A stretch of DNA of 64,000 nucleotides from Capitulum mitella (Eukaryota > Arthropoda > Thecostraca > Pollicipedomorpha > Pollicipedidae). The notes under the pieces were generated by a model. It saw only the letters and a list, made by a program, of their open reading frames with translations, was not told where the DNA came from and made no database searches. A program made the translations under genes and the position numbers. Below are positions 32,396 to 46,600 of this stretch, piece after piece (the stretch's first letter is position 1; each line of letters opens with the position of its first letter). Location of the stretch: positions 4,077,115 to 4,141,114 of the forward strand of contig CP099839.1 of assembly GCA_030062745.1 (NCBI GenBank), read 5' to 3'.

Positions 32396-35300
32396 CTCTA
32401 CCCTTTTCCCCCAAACACTGAAATGCCACGGCTTAGAGGCGTTCGGCAACAGCAAAATGTTGCTGGTATTTTGGCTGGTATTTTAACGCTTTTCGATAGC
32501 CTTTCACTCTTCCTGATTTCTGTCTCGTCGTGTAAGAGTCATTTGAAGGCTGGAACATTGCAATGAGATGCTTCATTGTTTTCGTTATCAATCTCGTGGT
32601 TTCTTCTGCCGTCTGTTGTGTCATCTTTTACTTTTTATTTGGGCTTAAGGACGCGTCAACTGCATGGTTATATGGTGTCCAATTCCTTGTGCCATCATTA
32701 ATGCTTTTATCTGCCGACTTGACGTCACGCGATGTCACGACTGACTTGGTAATGTTGTTGGGCGACGGCACGTTACGAAATGATTATACCGGGAAGAGAC
32801 AATAATTGCCTTCAGACTGTCCAGACATAGTCTCCATCAAAAGGTTTCTCTGCACACCTTTTCATAGCACAAAGTTTCCGTCTGCGTCAAACTGCTTTGG
32901 TGGTCAGCAGATTCTGTGGATTTTATCCATGCAGTCCTCACGACTCCATCCCAGCGATACAATAACCGTCCTCCCAGAAGACCTAAGCGTTTATTGCTGT
33001 CACACGAACCAGCGAATCCGAAAAAGAAAGCTCTGGAGGACACAGATTCGGCAATCTTTGTCTATGAGGCATATCTCCCAAATCTGATTGGTAAAATATT
33101 TGTTTCCAGATACGGAAAGTGCGGGTTTGTATTCACATGTTATACCTGTATTTGCACACACCAAGGTTTCCGCAGTGCTTCATAGCTCTTCTAACCAAAC
33201 GACATCTCAAGCGAAAACGGATTGGGGACACAGATTCAGTTCTGGAATCAGGCACAGAGCAAATTCCTTCACTCGCACACGGACACATCGCACATGCATA
33301 TGTATTGTCCAGTAAATATTAAAAAGAACTGGTGGGCGGTAGTCGAAAGGCCGCCTTCCCGCTTCAGCGCGCACGTACGGCAAACGAGAGATGTCTTGTC
33401 TAGTGCAGGACGGAATAGAATCCAAGCACGCGCTCACCCTCTCTTCAGATCTCGATGCAGGCTTATCCTGCAGTCGTGTGCTATTTTCATTGCGTCACCG
33501 CCAGGATCACCAGTCTGGCAGAATATTTCACGGCGGACAGGACAGTCGCGATTGGTTGCTCTACGCCCGTGATGCAGTGATGAAGTCTATGACTGGTTTG
33601 GAAGGTGCCTACGAAAGCGATATATGCCTGCTCAGCCCAGTGGCTGGCAACCAAAACACTGTTCTTTCAGATGACGGCGAAGCGCGAAAACGACCAGTGG
33701 CTTTAATTTCGGTTTGCTTGACGTTACGTATTTGATTAAGGACTCAGCAGCCGATGCGGCATATTGCGAAGGGCATTCACATACACCTTTGGAGAAATTG
33801 TCATTTGACATTTAATTTGGGCATGATTAGCCATATTGACCAGCAGTGGCCAACAGGGACTTTAAACATTGAGTATGTACTCGTAAAATGATTGAATAAT
33901 GTTCTAACTTGCCCCATACATCAGTTAGACCGCAAGGATGCGTGCAGGATTGTTTTCGGCGCCTTCACGAAGCGATACTAGCATGACAAATAAAGAACAT
34001 CTCTTCAGAATCTGCGGTCAGTCATACTACATTAAGCGATAGCAGCAAATGAATGAGTCACCCCATTGTATGAACAACGACGTGACCGAGGGATTAGCTC
34101 TATGGTCCATGTGCCAATGAATGGGCGATAACGTCAGTTTGCCGGCTAATCCTGCCCATGCAGACATCGGCCTGTTATGTGGGTTTGGTTCGTTTGCGAC
34201 GGCTGCAGTAAAATAAACAAAAGCTGCCTTCACGGACACTGCGGTCGAAAGCATCGACTTGCATCGAGAAGTCGATGGAGGTCCCACTATTAAAGGGTGG
34301 GGTTGGCGCAAACCCCGACTTCTTCACAATTTGAACCATAACAGAATTTTGCGTATCTGCGTTCCCAACAATAATATGCATTTTCTGAAAGTTTGACATC
34401 AGTATCTTTAAATGTCATTGACCTATGATGTATTTCTTGAGTGCATGTCATAAAGAAATCTTGATGCGGTGCCAGTCCTCATTGCATAACTCACGTTTCA
34501 AGTGTTTTACAGCGCTCGGCCTTACTCAGTCTCCTGCATGGGTATCATCCACGTTTTAAGGGCCTTCGAACTTACTTGATCTTATTCCGGCCTTGACCCT
34601 TGCTTGGTTCAAGGTCATCTTATGTCACCATCATGAATTGAGGTCTCTGATCCTTTTGACTTTTTTAAAGATTTGCGAGGGGTCATCAAGTAATCGGGAC
34701 TGCGGACTTGCATAGTGGCAGTACTTCGGCACTGTTCATTTCCAGAAGTCGTTTTGGGCCCCTCAAAATCCCCCTGAGGATTACGTCCCTTAGAATTCAA
34801 AGGAAATCAGAACCGGTCCAAACCAGTCCGCTGATCTGACCTCCTTTGAGGTCGGCTGTGTATACGGCTACTGTGTACCGTTAAAGGGACAAGCTGGATA
34901 TTACCTTGTAATCAAAAGACAAAGCCACACGGTGGCGTTTTTTCAGTACTCTAACACTTTCACTTTCACTGTTGTCACGTCAGGATTGCAAACGGATCGC
35001 GAGGGGAACAGTACCAGTGTCTCCTGTTCTGTCCATGCTGGCCAGGCGGCGAACAGTAGCGAAGGATGTAATTAAAAATTTGGGGTTGAGTCGCTTGTGA
35101 ATGACGAAATCGAACGAATGGATGACGACGGCACCGCCACTTTCATTGCAACAGCTTAAATCCACTTAGAAATGAACACCAACCGTGGCAAAACGAAGCG
35201 TGAGGGGTGCTCCAAATACAATGATCCCTGTAAATCGACATTCATTGTATCTGGGCTAATGAGCGATTGCATAATTATTTCGGGTTGGCGAGACTCACCA

Positions 35301-36640
35301 CACTTACCAGTCTGCAGCAATTGAGCACGTGGCGCAACACGCAAATCTTGTCATGGTACAAGGGAACGTGGCATATGGCGTTAGTCGTGAGGTGTGTGAG
35401 TGCCTAAATTCGGCCTCTGTTAGCCAGGTTTCCCATAAATGTCGTGAACTCCAATGACACGTCGACAAAAATCAGCAAATTTGTCGTAACATAATACGGA
35501 AGCGCATGATATGATAAGAAACATTTTCCGTCGTTTGTTGGTGTCTGAAATCAATACCACTTCTTGGTCAGCGACACCCCGAGCAAATGGCTTCCTCCGA
35601 CGTTCAGCGAGCGGAAAACAAAACCGGTTCGCCATCCATGCACAGGCCCTACAGCAGATACCGATCGGTGACAAACATTTCCACTCCCCACCTCGCCTGT
35701 CGTTTGTTGACGCTTCTTATGGACGGCGCTGCTGGCGCGATAGCGTCGCTGAACCGGCGGCACCCTCCGCCTAATTAATGCTAAACTGCGGGGCACACTG
35801 GTCATTACGAAGACAAATTAATAGAGAGCTCAGACTGACGTCGGGTGGGTGTTGGCTGGCCAGATCTGCCTGTGGCCGCACACCGGTCCAAGTACAATGA
35901 GACAAGGCTCAGTCCATAAAGGAATTCGGCAGCTGCCTGCCTAGGCACGTAACTCGAAGGTGTAGAATTTGTTAAATCTAAAATATGCGTGTTAGAAACG
36001 TAAACGTGAACATAAAAATAAACATCCACGCCACCACTAAGGCACACACACATCCCTATTGGTACCGCTTTCCAGCTTCTGGCAATCTCGTGCACGATGG
36101 CCAGCTTTTGGTGTCTTCTGACCTTCAGGCGAAGCGCGACTTCTCGGCTTTCATTCATTCTGGTTACCGTGCTGTTCCGCTTTTCTCCGGGAATTTTGGG
36201 ACCTCCAGCCCCCTTGAGAATCCTCGAGCCTTTTTTACTCATCTGTCCTGGGGCCTATGTCATTCCCATTGACCTTTCGGCAAACGAGAGGCCCCGCTTT
36301 CCATCATTCGGCGTCCCATCTTAAAACTGTCTGCGCTAATCGATCTCCTAGTACGTTAACGAGACGCGTGATTTAAAAGGCAGGCGAATCTCCATGAAAT
36401 AAACCTTATCATGTTCGCAGATGACGAACCCTGGTTTTTCGTAAGCAACATCAGATCGGTACGATTGCGATCTTGACTGGAGAAGCCTTATGCTTCCAGA
36501 TGGTGATCTCATCGAGGGGGTCTCTAATTATTTCAATGGTCTCTTGTTAATCTCCGTTCAATGGACGCGTTTCTCATCTCAAGTATCCCTCTTCTCAGGA
36601 GCACTCCTTTCTGTAAAACGGTCCCACCCATGAAAGCCAC
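32396..36640. other. Intergenic desert
   Basis: No gene is supported. Two plus ORFs at 33222-33735 (116 and 114 codons, different frames) are unrecognised. A small GC-rich patch lies at 35590-35780 and ends CCGCCTAATTAATGC, a homeodomain-like core. Sequence around 34590-34870 has GGTCA and GGTCC words. Otherwise featureless. Confidence 0.4.
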
Positions 36641-37400
36641 CACTTACCTATTCCTCCTGCATCTGTGAGCGCATCCCCACAAGGCCAACAAGAAACAGTG
36701 TCCCAAGAGACTTCTGATGTTTTGCCTTTGACGCTGACTCCCTTCTGCAAGCAATCTACCAAGAACGAGGCCCCACAGTTCGTTTGGGGCCTCCTTGCTT
36801 ACTCTTACCGGTGACGTTTCAGTACCTCGCCGTCCTGAGGCAGTGCAGCATCCTCTTGCCTCAACGTGGACTTCATTTGGGACAGGGATGGGGAGCCCGC
36901 CTTCCGGTTTTACCGGATTTCGGCACAACGCCTACGGATGATCTCAGATGTCCCGATGTTCATCAACCACCGGTTTGTGGCTGAGCCCTTATCGTGAGCA
37001 TCTTTGGCTCCAAAGGCAGCGTATTAGCTGAAGGCGTCTTTGCATGGGACCTATCGTGTTCGTCTCGGGTCGGCTCTGGGGGCGGTTTTCGGCAGTCCTG
37101 TCGCCATCTCGGCCCCCCTAGTCCGGCAAACAGCCGGGGATCCCAGTCAGGAACAGCGGGCCTGTTCGTCACGTCGCATCGTGCACCTGCGAAACAGCTG
37201 ACGGACTCCGGTTGGAGGCTCACTAACTTCTCTAGCTCCGCTAGCTTCTCGCCGTCTTCCAGGGGCAGAGAGATCGGGCTAAGGTCACTCGCTGCCTGCT
37301 GAACCCATGCATCCGGGCAGTTACCTTCATGTGGGAAATTGAAGTTTTCCATCGTGTGCGTAGACCTCGCTCCTTTCATCAATCGCTTGGACCCATTTTA
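36641..37400 (-). pseudogene. Possible minus-strand coding remnant
   Basis: A GC-richer 760-bp zone carries a 139-codon minus-strand ORF (36963-37382). It has mixed, protein-like composition: an acidic/Leu region LPLEDGEKLAELEKLVSLQ, then a Pro/Arg-rich region with CRKPPPEPTRDEHD. The next minus ORF (36644-36928) is in another frame and ends near GAATAG/GTAAGT, which resembles a splice donor. I recognise no family; a gag-like or ORF1-like retroelement fragment or an isolated exon are both possible. Confidence 0.25.
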
Positions 37401-37980
37401 GGCACTACATACAGGAGCCAGATTTTAAGTCCGAATAAACCAGCGTCAGAAATCAGCTGCCGGCTTCATGGCATTATTATGCGTTTTGATCTTGCTCGTT
37501 TCATACGTGACACATGGAGTTCATCTACTTCATCATTATTTACTTTGTCCGATGCATTGATTTGTTCCTGCATTTTCACCATCCATTCCAATGTTATGCC
37601 AGTCTTGACTACTTTTCAGATATCCGGAAGTTGTTCATGCAACATGTGAAAATAAGTTAATGAAACTGTGACAGCCGTGCGTAAAAAACGCCGCCGAAAA
37701 CAAACCACCTAAATATTAAATTCACCCCGGAGTGACCTGCTGACGTTTCTGTACTCACTCACTTCTCAGTGCGCGAGTATCGGTGCCGCCTCTAACAAGT
37801 GATGAAGCCGTTAACAATGCTGAGAGCACAGGCAGAAACACGATCTGGCCTGAGAGAGCAAGCCGTTGAAGCATGCGTGAAGCGTCGTATTAGCCGCCCG
37901 GCACCACGATAACCTCGTTCCGGTAACAAGCCCCATACGTCACTGGCCGAAATGAAGACCGCTCAGTTGGCCCGCGTCTC
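37401..37980. other. Intergenic
   Basis: AT-rich to about 37700, then balanced. Nothing specific is seen. Confidence 0.35.
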
Positions 37981-38300
37981 CCGGACGGGAAATCGCGGGG
38001 CGCACTATTTATGCCGGCTTAGATCACCATTACGTCGGGCAGGTGAGAGGGTGGCCGCTATCCGCCTGCCGGGGCCGGTTCTCTGCGCCGGCGCCGCCGC
38101 AGGACAGGCCTCCCGGACTGAGACGTAATGAGGCGGGCGCCGGGGGCTTTTTGCCGCACTTTGTAATCGCCCGATCGGGAGGCGGACATTAGTTATTGGC
38201 GGCCCCGTGCTCATTTGGTGCACGGCCCGGCGGCCCGGCCTCGGCGTGCGGCGACGAGCGCTGCACGGAGGGGGAGCTGGACGGCGGGGAGCCAGAAACG
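37981..38300. promoter_or_regulatory. GC-rich non-coding island (candidate enhancer)
   Basis: High-GC block with embedded AT cores: GATCACCATTACG, GACGTAATGAGG, CTTTGTAATCGCC and GACATTAGTTATTGGCGG. Short TAAT-type cores in GC-rich surroundings are typical of transcription factor clusters. No splice-compatible ORF of note. Confidence 0.25.
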
Positions 38301-40520
38301 GCAGCGGACATCAGAGGACGCTGATGGGGATCTGCGGAGAGACTAGCGAGAGATGCTCATCGCTGATGTGAAGTTGGGCCGCGAGTGTTTGGTTCGTTAC
38401 GAGGACTGATGTTTTACCAACTGCTAATTTTGATTTGTAATGCGAATAATTTGAGTCTTTTACCATTTCGTTACTTACGGTGCTAAAGGGGCTTGACACC
38501 AGAAGCATAACATAGATAGAGCTGTACTTAAAGTTATACGTTTTCTTATTTACAAGGCTTTAGCATAGGAGAGCAGTTTTCATTTCGTTTTCATTTTGTT
38601 GCACCTGGCAGCAAACATAAGCGAAAGTGTGTCGGTATAACTTCCCTCTTAAACATGTCATGAAAAGCCAGCTTTGAAAAAAACACGTTATTAAATTTTG
38701 TCAATTAGCACTCTTAAAAGAATCAGAGGGTACCTTATGACTCAAGGCTTACTACGTGTCTCTCTCTATTCCTCTCTCAATCAGTTCATCAGCTGACGTG
38801 GGGAAAGTATCAAATGTATTTTATGATCTGACTTAAAACACAAAGAACTGAAATGCATACCATTGCTTTCTATGGTTTGACTGAATTGGAACACTGCAAT
38901 ATAGAAGAATCAGAGCCGCCAATGAAGAATATGGCCTGCACCCATTTCTGGACGTGACAGGGTAAGCAACAAAACCAACACAAATGTGTTTCTGGAACCC
39001 ATTTCAATACATCATGATTCCCAGTTTATTTTCTCTATGCCACCTGTCAAAAAACACAGTTTTCTCAGATCCTTTCATCAAAAATGACATTGTTATTGTT
39101 GATCAGCCTTTCTTGTAAAAAATATTTCTAAGAAGCCCACTTCCTAACATGAGACTTCGCTAAACCTCTATTTACAAAGAAATGTCATCAAAATTTTCCA
39201 AGCTAAAAAGGCTTTGTTCATTGGTGTTTTGCGAATTATGCACACTTAGTAACATTATATGTAATGTACCATTATAGGTAATATGTATTGTTTTATTACA
39301 TGTGTATTATACATACACATTCAACGGAGCTTTATCTATTGAAACCTGGGGACAGTTCAGGTTTTCATGCGTCAAGGTCATCCTCGTCTCATGTCCTATT
39401 CCTCCACTCGGCAAATGCACAAGTGCGGCCCCACCCGTCAACATGAGGCCATGTATCGCTTTTTGTGCCTTTTATTTACAGTGGGCAGCATGGAAAATGT
39501 ATGTTCATGACGACAATATAAAATAATTTGTGGCACACGTACCTATATATGTGTATGCATGCACACGTACCTATGTATGTGATGAAGGCATCGGTCTGAG
39601 ATGATCTTTACACCATACAAATGAACAGCACAAACAAATAAGGTGGCCAGTACCCTAGGAAACACGCTTTCATAAAACGTAGCAAGGCCAAGTGCAAGAA
39701 CACATCTCATAAATGTTAACGGAACGATACCAAAATAACGCCATATAATAAATTTCTTATACTCGTGCTTTTAAGGAACAACCTGGCATTCAGAAAAAGG
39801 CCCGCATCATCCGTAATCTTTCAAGGGAATGGCTTGAAACTTACCGCTATGACGTGGAAGGGTTCTGTCTGCTATCACTTCACACCTCAAAAGAATCAAC
39901 ATAACCGTTTAGAAGAAAACTTCAAAAATCGGGGACATATTCCGCTCTTACTCGGCTAAAAACTTTTCGCCTGGGAAAACGTGGCATCGTTGCCATCGTT
40001 TCTCATCATCAAGCATTGAATCATAATAGATTGTTGGCAAATGTCCTGGTTATCTTTCTTATATGTTCATGCTGCTCAGCTTTAATAACACACTTGTTCC
40101 GGGAAAACAAAATCAGAAAGGTCGCACCAACACTACGCCTTATATCACCAAGTCAGGGCCGATCGTTATACACCGTGCCTATTTCATGTTTGATATCAAA
40201 ATGAATGTTAAACACTGAACTTTTGCAGAGCATTTTAAGTGTTGACCTATAGCAGTGAGTCATGATTGAGATCGATAGGGTCATGCGCAAATGTCAGCGT
40301 AACCTTTTATCCAACGCCAGACAAGTTTGATCAGTATCGTATATTTCGCGTGTAGATATAATCGCATGCAGGCTGACGGGAGGCTGTCTCGTACACTGGG
40401 CTATTTTCGTGCAGGGAACATTTGTGCCGCACTCATTCGAACGGTAATGTATTTTAATACGTATGGCGTTGCCCACATTTCAGAACCTCGGTCGTTCATG
40501 CTTGTGAGCTGGCATCGTAC
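38301..40520. other. Intergenic, AT-rich
   Basis: About 2.2 kb with no ORF above 74 codons and no recognised repeat. It contains two 10-base ACGTACCTAT words near 39539 and 39565 flanking a GTATGCATGC segment. Nothing else. Confidence 0.4.
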
Positions 40521-40524
40521 GTCG

Positions 40525-40533
40525 TATAAATAG
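40525..40533 (+). promoter_or_regulatory. Candidate TATA box
   Basis: TATAAATAG in GTCGTATAAATAGCCGC is a strong TATA match with GC-rich flanks, followed by GC-rich sequence from about 40550. No downstream gene is recognisable, so any transcript would be non-coding or distant. Confidence 0.2.
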
Positions 40534-40539
40534 CCGCTA

Positions 40540-41130
40540 ACTTAACCGATCACGCAGCGCGCTGTGTACCCTACCCGCTCACGTTCTGTTCCGTGATGTC
40601 GAAGTCGGGACGGCAACGAAGTAAAACTTGTGTCAGGTCATGCTGTAGCTAATGTTCGGCGATTAACGCTGGAAACACCGCCCGACCTCCCACGCCTCCT
40701 CCGCTCGTGATGGCGGCTCTAACAAGATTTCAGTCATTCGGACGTTCTCTCCAGACGATATAACTCAGGCAAACTAGGTCGATCTACCCTGCGAACCCTG
40801 TGGCGCAGACTCCTTGGAGTCAACCCGCCGCTCATTCCCTGACGACGGTCGGCGGAGCGGTACTCTGACCGCCAGTGAGGGCGGGAGTCGGGCTGCTGGT
40901 GCGCTGGGAGTCTGGCCGCCGATGCAGAGTCTGCCGGTCGGTCGCCGGTCAGACCGGTCAGTGGAGGGACCGCAGGAGTGCCGGGCGAGGTGAGGCGGCG
41001 CCGACTGCCGCCGCCCTCTCGCTGTGAAAACACGGCCGCCCCAGATCCGCGTGATGTACGGTGGCGGTGCCGGAAGACGGCGCTGGTGACCACTCCGGTC
41101 TGCTGGAGGCTCATTTCATGTCATTTTCAC
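40540..41130. other. GC-rich block
   Basis: GC-rich sequence, with a 126-codon minus ORF (40734-41114) that is Arg/Ser/Pro-rich and unrecognised. CGGTCGGTCGCCGGTCAGACCGGTCAG near 40937-40963 is a short internal repeat of CCGGTC words. Confidence 0.3.
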
Positions 41131-41770
41131 TAGGAGAGAGTGACAAACGTCGACGGTAGATCCGTAGCTCTAATGGCGAGGGCCTTCAGATTAAAACCGC
41201 AGCCGTGCTTAATAAGATAAATCAGCGGAAATTTGTTGTCCAAAATGGCGCAGTGATGTACATTTATCCTGTTCCAGTATTCGTTTGTGAGCTACGAAGA
41301 GCTTTTCTAAAGTAGGTTTTCTTGCAACTTTTTTCACTCACAAATAAAAGCGACAGATAGACTGTGATATCATGTCACAAGACCATGATTGCTGAATATG
41401 AATTCTAGTTGCAATGAAAGACTTAATCGTACTTTGAACTTCTTCAAGTTATCACTTTTCGTCAGTTTTAATACAGCCAGATTGACTTGCATGTAACAGA
41501 TTTTGTAATGAATCTTGATTCCTTGCATGGCAAAAGCAATGCATGACACGTCGGATCATACCTGGCCATGCTATGACATAGAACCATTGACGACTATTAG
41601 TTTCCGCCTAAACCGTCCTTAAATATAAAACACACTTTACGATAGCTGTTACCGTATTTTCGCGCGACATGTTAGGAGCTTTCTGACAACGAACTTTAAG
41701 TTACCCTGTTCGGACATGCTCTCAGATGTGGAAAGCTCACTACGGAAGCTGGACTGTAGCGCGCAGAAGT
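41131..41770. other. Intergenic, AT-rich
   Basis: No coding or repeat feature seen. Confidence 0.35.
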
Positions 41771-42010
41771 GAAGTGAGCATCATCAGCACCGTCCAGGTA
41801 TGAGCCATCCACCACCGTCTCGTCGGGCCACTGGGCCGACGGGAGCCCGCGGCGCCGCCGAGACCATGTTGACATCGTGAATAGTTTAATGGCACGTAAC
41901 TCACGGCCGGCCCCGGGGGGCGCAGTTCCGGCGATTTACGGCGTTATTAGCCGGCCTGACTGGCAGCGAGCCGATTCGTCGCCCGCAGCCAGAGCGGACA
42001 GGGAATGCCA
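41771..42010. promoter_or_regulatory. GC-rich non-coding island (candidate enhancer)
   Basis: This island contains GTGAATAGTTTAATGGCACG and GGCGATTTACGGCGTTATTAGCC, i.e. AT cores (TTTAAT, TTATTAG) set in GC-rich DNA. A similar arrangement occurs at 59985-60060 (GCGGCTATTAGTCTGCGG, CAGTTTAATAGG). No ORF of interest. Confidence 0.25.
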
Positions 42011-43210
42011 TTGCCACTGAATGCCGTCACCTCTCACTCCCTCTTCCCGCCCGGTCCCGGCCCTCTTTGTTGCCCTGTTGTTTGTTTCCCTCTGTCGATT
42101 TCCCCTCTCTCATTCCTTCGTCGTCGGCATTGTGTAGATCTCCCGTCGGAAAATCGCAAACGTTGCTGCATTGTTATAGTCTGCACCTTTCTTACCGGTT
42201 CTTCCTCGGCCGGTCTGCAGACCGATGCTGTAGCACTGTTTTATTTGGAATGTCTCCGCTGCGCTCAGTGCAGCTCACTCTACGACAGAAGTGATGTATA
42301 TTACTGAAAAATAAAACGAAAGTGCACACATCATCCATCGAATCTATCAACACGCACCTAAACGAAATGTTGAGAGGGTGATGGTGCAAACTGCGCGCAT
42401 AAATCCCGGTAAAAGGTATTGACGAAAATTTAGGGCATTATATTCTAAGACAGGAAACAAAACAATACAAAATGTTTATGAAATGGTTACTGGACGTCCC
42501 GTTCTCGGAAGTCTGTTGAGAGCATCCGGTTAAGAATATCTTTTAGAGTCTGGGGTTTGCAGCATTTCAAATTTAGTGCTTACACGGGGATGCCATGAAG
42601 TGTATGGCTATACTTGGCGACGAGATGTGCTTATAATTCAGCATAAACTCTGCTTAATAGGTCTTTCAGAAACTTTCAAAGTTCTTTTATCAAAATAATT
42701 AGCGCAAGCAGCCGTGAACAGGCAGTTATTATATTTAACTTTCTTTGGAATCTAATCTTGGCAAATGTCAATGATAGTTGATTCCACTTTCATACAAACA
42801 ATAAAAAACTCGATAGGTATTGACACTAATTCGTACAAACGTGACGGCAACGCGATGAAGCGGTCCTGTACAACAGAGCACAGCTGTATCTAATCGCTCT
42901 CCAGCTATTGGCGCATCACCAGCTAACGCAACACGCTTCTTTGTCGGCTTTTGGGCCTTACTTCCAGATCCGTGGTCTTTTTCTTTGACTTCCGAGCGTT
43001 TTTGTTTTGTTTTTGTTTTGTTCCGTTTTTTTTTAACGGACCGGCTGGCCCGGTGTCGAACGATATCCGGACAGGGAGACAATGTCCGTGTGGATGGCAA
43101 TAAAAAAGGGCATGAATCGCTTTGCAAATACGAAGCTCACCATTTACTGGAACTGGCATGTTTTGACGAGCGCAGCAGCCTCATTGCCGCTCACAGCCTC
43201 CAATAAATTA
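42011..43210. other. Intergenic
   Basis: A pyrimidine-rich stretch (42030-42130) is followed by AT-rich DNA. ORFs up to 119 codons are unrecognised. Confidence 0.35.
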
Positions 43211-43600
43211 CGCCCAGGTATGTATAAACAGCCGGGGGCAGCACGCTTGTCGGAAACGACGGATACCGGGGGCGGCGTCAGCCGAGACCGGGGTCCCTCA
43301 GCCGCGCGGGCCCCCTCCCGTCTCCCCGGAGCCCCGACTCGAGTCATGCTCATTGCTCAGTGGATGCCAGGGAAGCCGGCCCCTGGCGCCGCCTTTGGCC
43401 GGCCGGCCTGCCGCCTGCCCAGTTCGGCACGCTGGGCTCGCGCTTGCGACAGGCGCCGGCGGCGTTACCCTGCGCGGCGGCCGCCGGTCGGCCCCTGATA
43501 TATGACCCAGTCCGTGGGGCCCGTAATCAGACCGACGCCAGGTCTGTGATAACTGAGTCACGGGGAGGTGAGGTATCGAGACCCCAGCGGGTGACGTGCT
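43211..43600. promoter_or_regulatory. GC-rich island with TATA-like start
   Basis: TATAAA at 43223-43228 is followed by about 300 bp of GC-rich sequence, and TGAGTCA (AP-1 type) lies near 43554. The 138-codon plus ORF through the island (43082-43498) is Ala/Arg/Pro-rich with no recognisable domain. A promoter for a non-coding transcript or an enhancer is possible. Confidence 0.22.
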
Positions 43601-46600
43601 CTGGTTGCTTGCTTAACTCGCCTGCAGGCTGATGTACGGCGATAAAACGTCACGTCATTTCTGTGTCGTGATATGCAAAGGCATGGCACAATATACACGG
43701 GGAACGACACACATAACTTTGATCCTTGGGAGCTTATGGAGCACCGATCCCAAATATGCCATGCATTGGCATTTTCGTTTAGGCTTTCATGCACAAAACT
43801 GAACAAAAAATAGGAATTGGTATCGTGCATACGACTGGTTTCGGAGTTTTCACGTAGCGCTTAGGCAGAGAACGCCCAAATAAGACAGGATGCGGTTCTT
43901 TATTGGTCTTGACCGCCTTGTTGTCCGCTTAACTCAGTCGTTTTTTTGCCACAGCTCCGTCTTTGTGTCGACAAGGCCTTATGAGCTGTTCATCGTAGTC
44001 TATCGCACCGATCCCGAGCCGATGTTTGCATCCGCATCATTCGTGTTCTCCGATGAGGCCACGTTATAAAGGTTGCGTGACCACCGAGCGGCCGATTGTG
44101 TGTGGTTTCCAAAACTGAAACTGCGTCTTCCGACGAAATTTTGCGCACTTCTCCGCTCTTTCCGGGATAATGATGTAAAAAGCTTCGTACTAACAAATCA
44201 GGTAAAAATAAAGTCCTGGTCAGACTCACACCGGAAGTGGATTGCATCCTACAGACCTAGCTTCGGCGTATCTCACATCTTCGGAATGCTAGCGCCGCGG
44301 TCTGTTAACACCTCTTGCGGCTTTCATGTAGTGTAGTGATCCAGCTCTGGTGGCGCTAACACGATTTGATTCGATAGCCATCCTGGTTGCTGAAGACACG
44401 AGAGCCTGTGTTATGGGTCAAGGCTGAGTGTCGGTATAATCCGCCTACTCGAGAGATCATTCTCCATTTCATTTAATAAATTAATGCAGCGTCAGGAGAA
44501 CGTCGAAGCACGAGATAGGTCGAACTTATTACGGGGCGTGCAAAAACGCGGACACGGCCCGGTCATGACGACGGCGAGCGGTGGTCGACTAATTGTGCCA
44601 GATGCCGGACGGCTGAGGCTCAGTATAAGGCAACACGCCACGGGCCATCGTGACTCAACACTCCGCCCCGGCAGTTTTCTCGTGAGAATGTCAGTGCTGC
44701 GGACATGGGGCAAGGGCGGTGCCTGCTGCTGACGGGCAGCCCGCCTCAGAAGCACGCAAAATGACGCGCCGGGGTCTGCAAAACATGGTCCGCAGCATGT
44801 CCAGCCGGTCCCCGTAACAGGCAGCTCCCTGCCCTGTAAGGCACTGCATCATTACCACATAGCTTTGTCCCGTGGCTCTCAGCTTGTTTGGTTGGTCCAC
44901 CAGGGCTCACGTGATGTGCGGAACAAGGTAATGCAGTCGCGTGAAGAGGGGAATCTTCTGCGGCGGTGTTCGTAGAGAAACCAATGCTCTTCAGCGGTGT
45001 TAGCCATCTGGATAGAACCCGAAGAGCATTGAAAAGTCATTGGCAATGAGTGGTTATCACGCACGCCTGCTCATGCCATAGAAAACATCAAGCTCCGCAC
45101 CGCTAATGGGAAAGAGGGCCAACGGATTAATCTCTTTGCAATCGGAAGGGTGGTAGAAATCATATGAGGAGGGAACGGTCAGCCACTTAGTTGGGCGGAA
45201 GGCCGCCTGATCCGTTTATGCCCATCACGACAGACAGGCGGTGATTAAAGTACGATCGCGTGACCGTCCCAGATGAGATCCTGTCGGCTGCGAGGCGACT
45301 GAACACATTGCAGAACGAGCGGAACAAACACGGGCGACGAGGTGGAAACAATCGAGCCACGCGTCTGATCGGTGACGGTAACTAAATCAACGTCAGCCGA
45401 TAGCCATTTTTGGCTGTTCCAGTTTGCCGACTAATTGCAAGACCGACATGCTAAGACTGAACATCCTCCGCACACTGCACATACACTGCCGTCATCCGCG
45501 CCGCTCACTACATCTGGAGGCCGCTCCCATAGTGTGAATTCCAGGTTTGCGGGCGAGGAGCGGTTCTGGCGTCTTTACGACGGGCGGATGGTCTGGCGCG
45601 TCCAGGACGACGTGATACCGCGCTTTCTCCGACCCAATTGATGGTGACTGGCTGATGGCTATCCGACCAGGGCTATATAATGCAGATCGTCCGCCACGGC
45701 CCAGGAAGATAGAGGTTTGATTACAACCGAAAAGAGCATAAAATGCGAAAGCAATAGGCCAGGGCAAAGGCTGCGTTCGTTCAGTTCCCTTTGCTACACT
45801 TCAATGCGATACGACTTTTCGGGAATGTGCCCGCAGGGCGACTCGGGTGTGCTAAGGCCATTAAGCCCGTCCCTGACATTCGCTGCCATAATTCCGGAAC
45901 TCCACCTCGCGTTATTCTCAGAAGTCATAAAAACGGGCCTTTAAACGCTTCTTCTAGAACATTTTGCATCCAGAACAGGTGTAACTCTACTCTGATTTCG
46001 TGCATGGATAGGCGGCAAAGAGGCATTTTCTTCAGCATAACGTTAATTCGGGTCATATTGGATACGTTGGGCGCTGACGGCTTAGTCAGTGTTCTGACGG
46101 GCATCGCAGCGGGCAGGCTAGCGGGGTCAGGGTAGTTTGTTATTGGATGCCACCGGTTGTACGTCCGTGTCCTGTTACTCTCCGGGACGCAGTGGGTTCA
46201 CTTAAGTTTGCCCACCATGGACTGAGGTATCTGTCGTAGCGTAATTAACTGAGGGGTTATTGCCATGCATCTCCTTGTTATGTCTTCAACAAAAGGACAG
46301 ATTTGAATGTTTCAAACGCTAATCAAAACGCTAATCCTATAAAAAAACGCTAGTCCTGTATCATCCGGCCTCAGGATGTTTAAATTGTTAGTGACAATAA
46401 TGAGGTAATAGGTCAATGTCAAATCCGGAGTTGTCATACTTCTTTTTTTTAATAGCCGCTGGGCCGATATAAGGTGCCGTTACGTTTTATTCACAACCCA
46501 TCGTAATAAAATCAAAAACAAAACAAAAGCTTCCAGAATAACCAAGCAAAACTACATTGCCAAAATTTGTTCACACGCGGGTCCCAGACCAGGTCACAGT

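Noticed and set aside
31932..32486. 184-codon plus ORF
   Set aside because: Its open length follows from the GC-rich island; no conserved motif.
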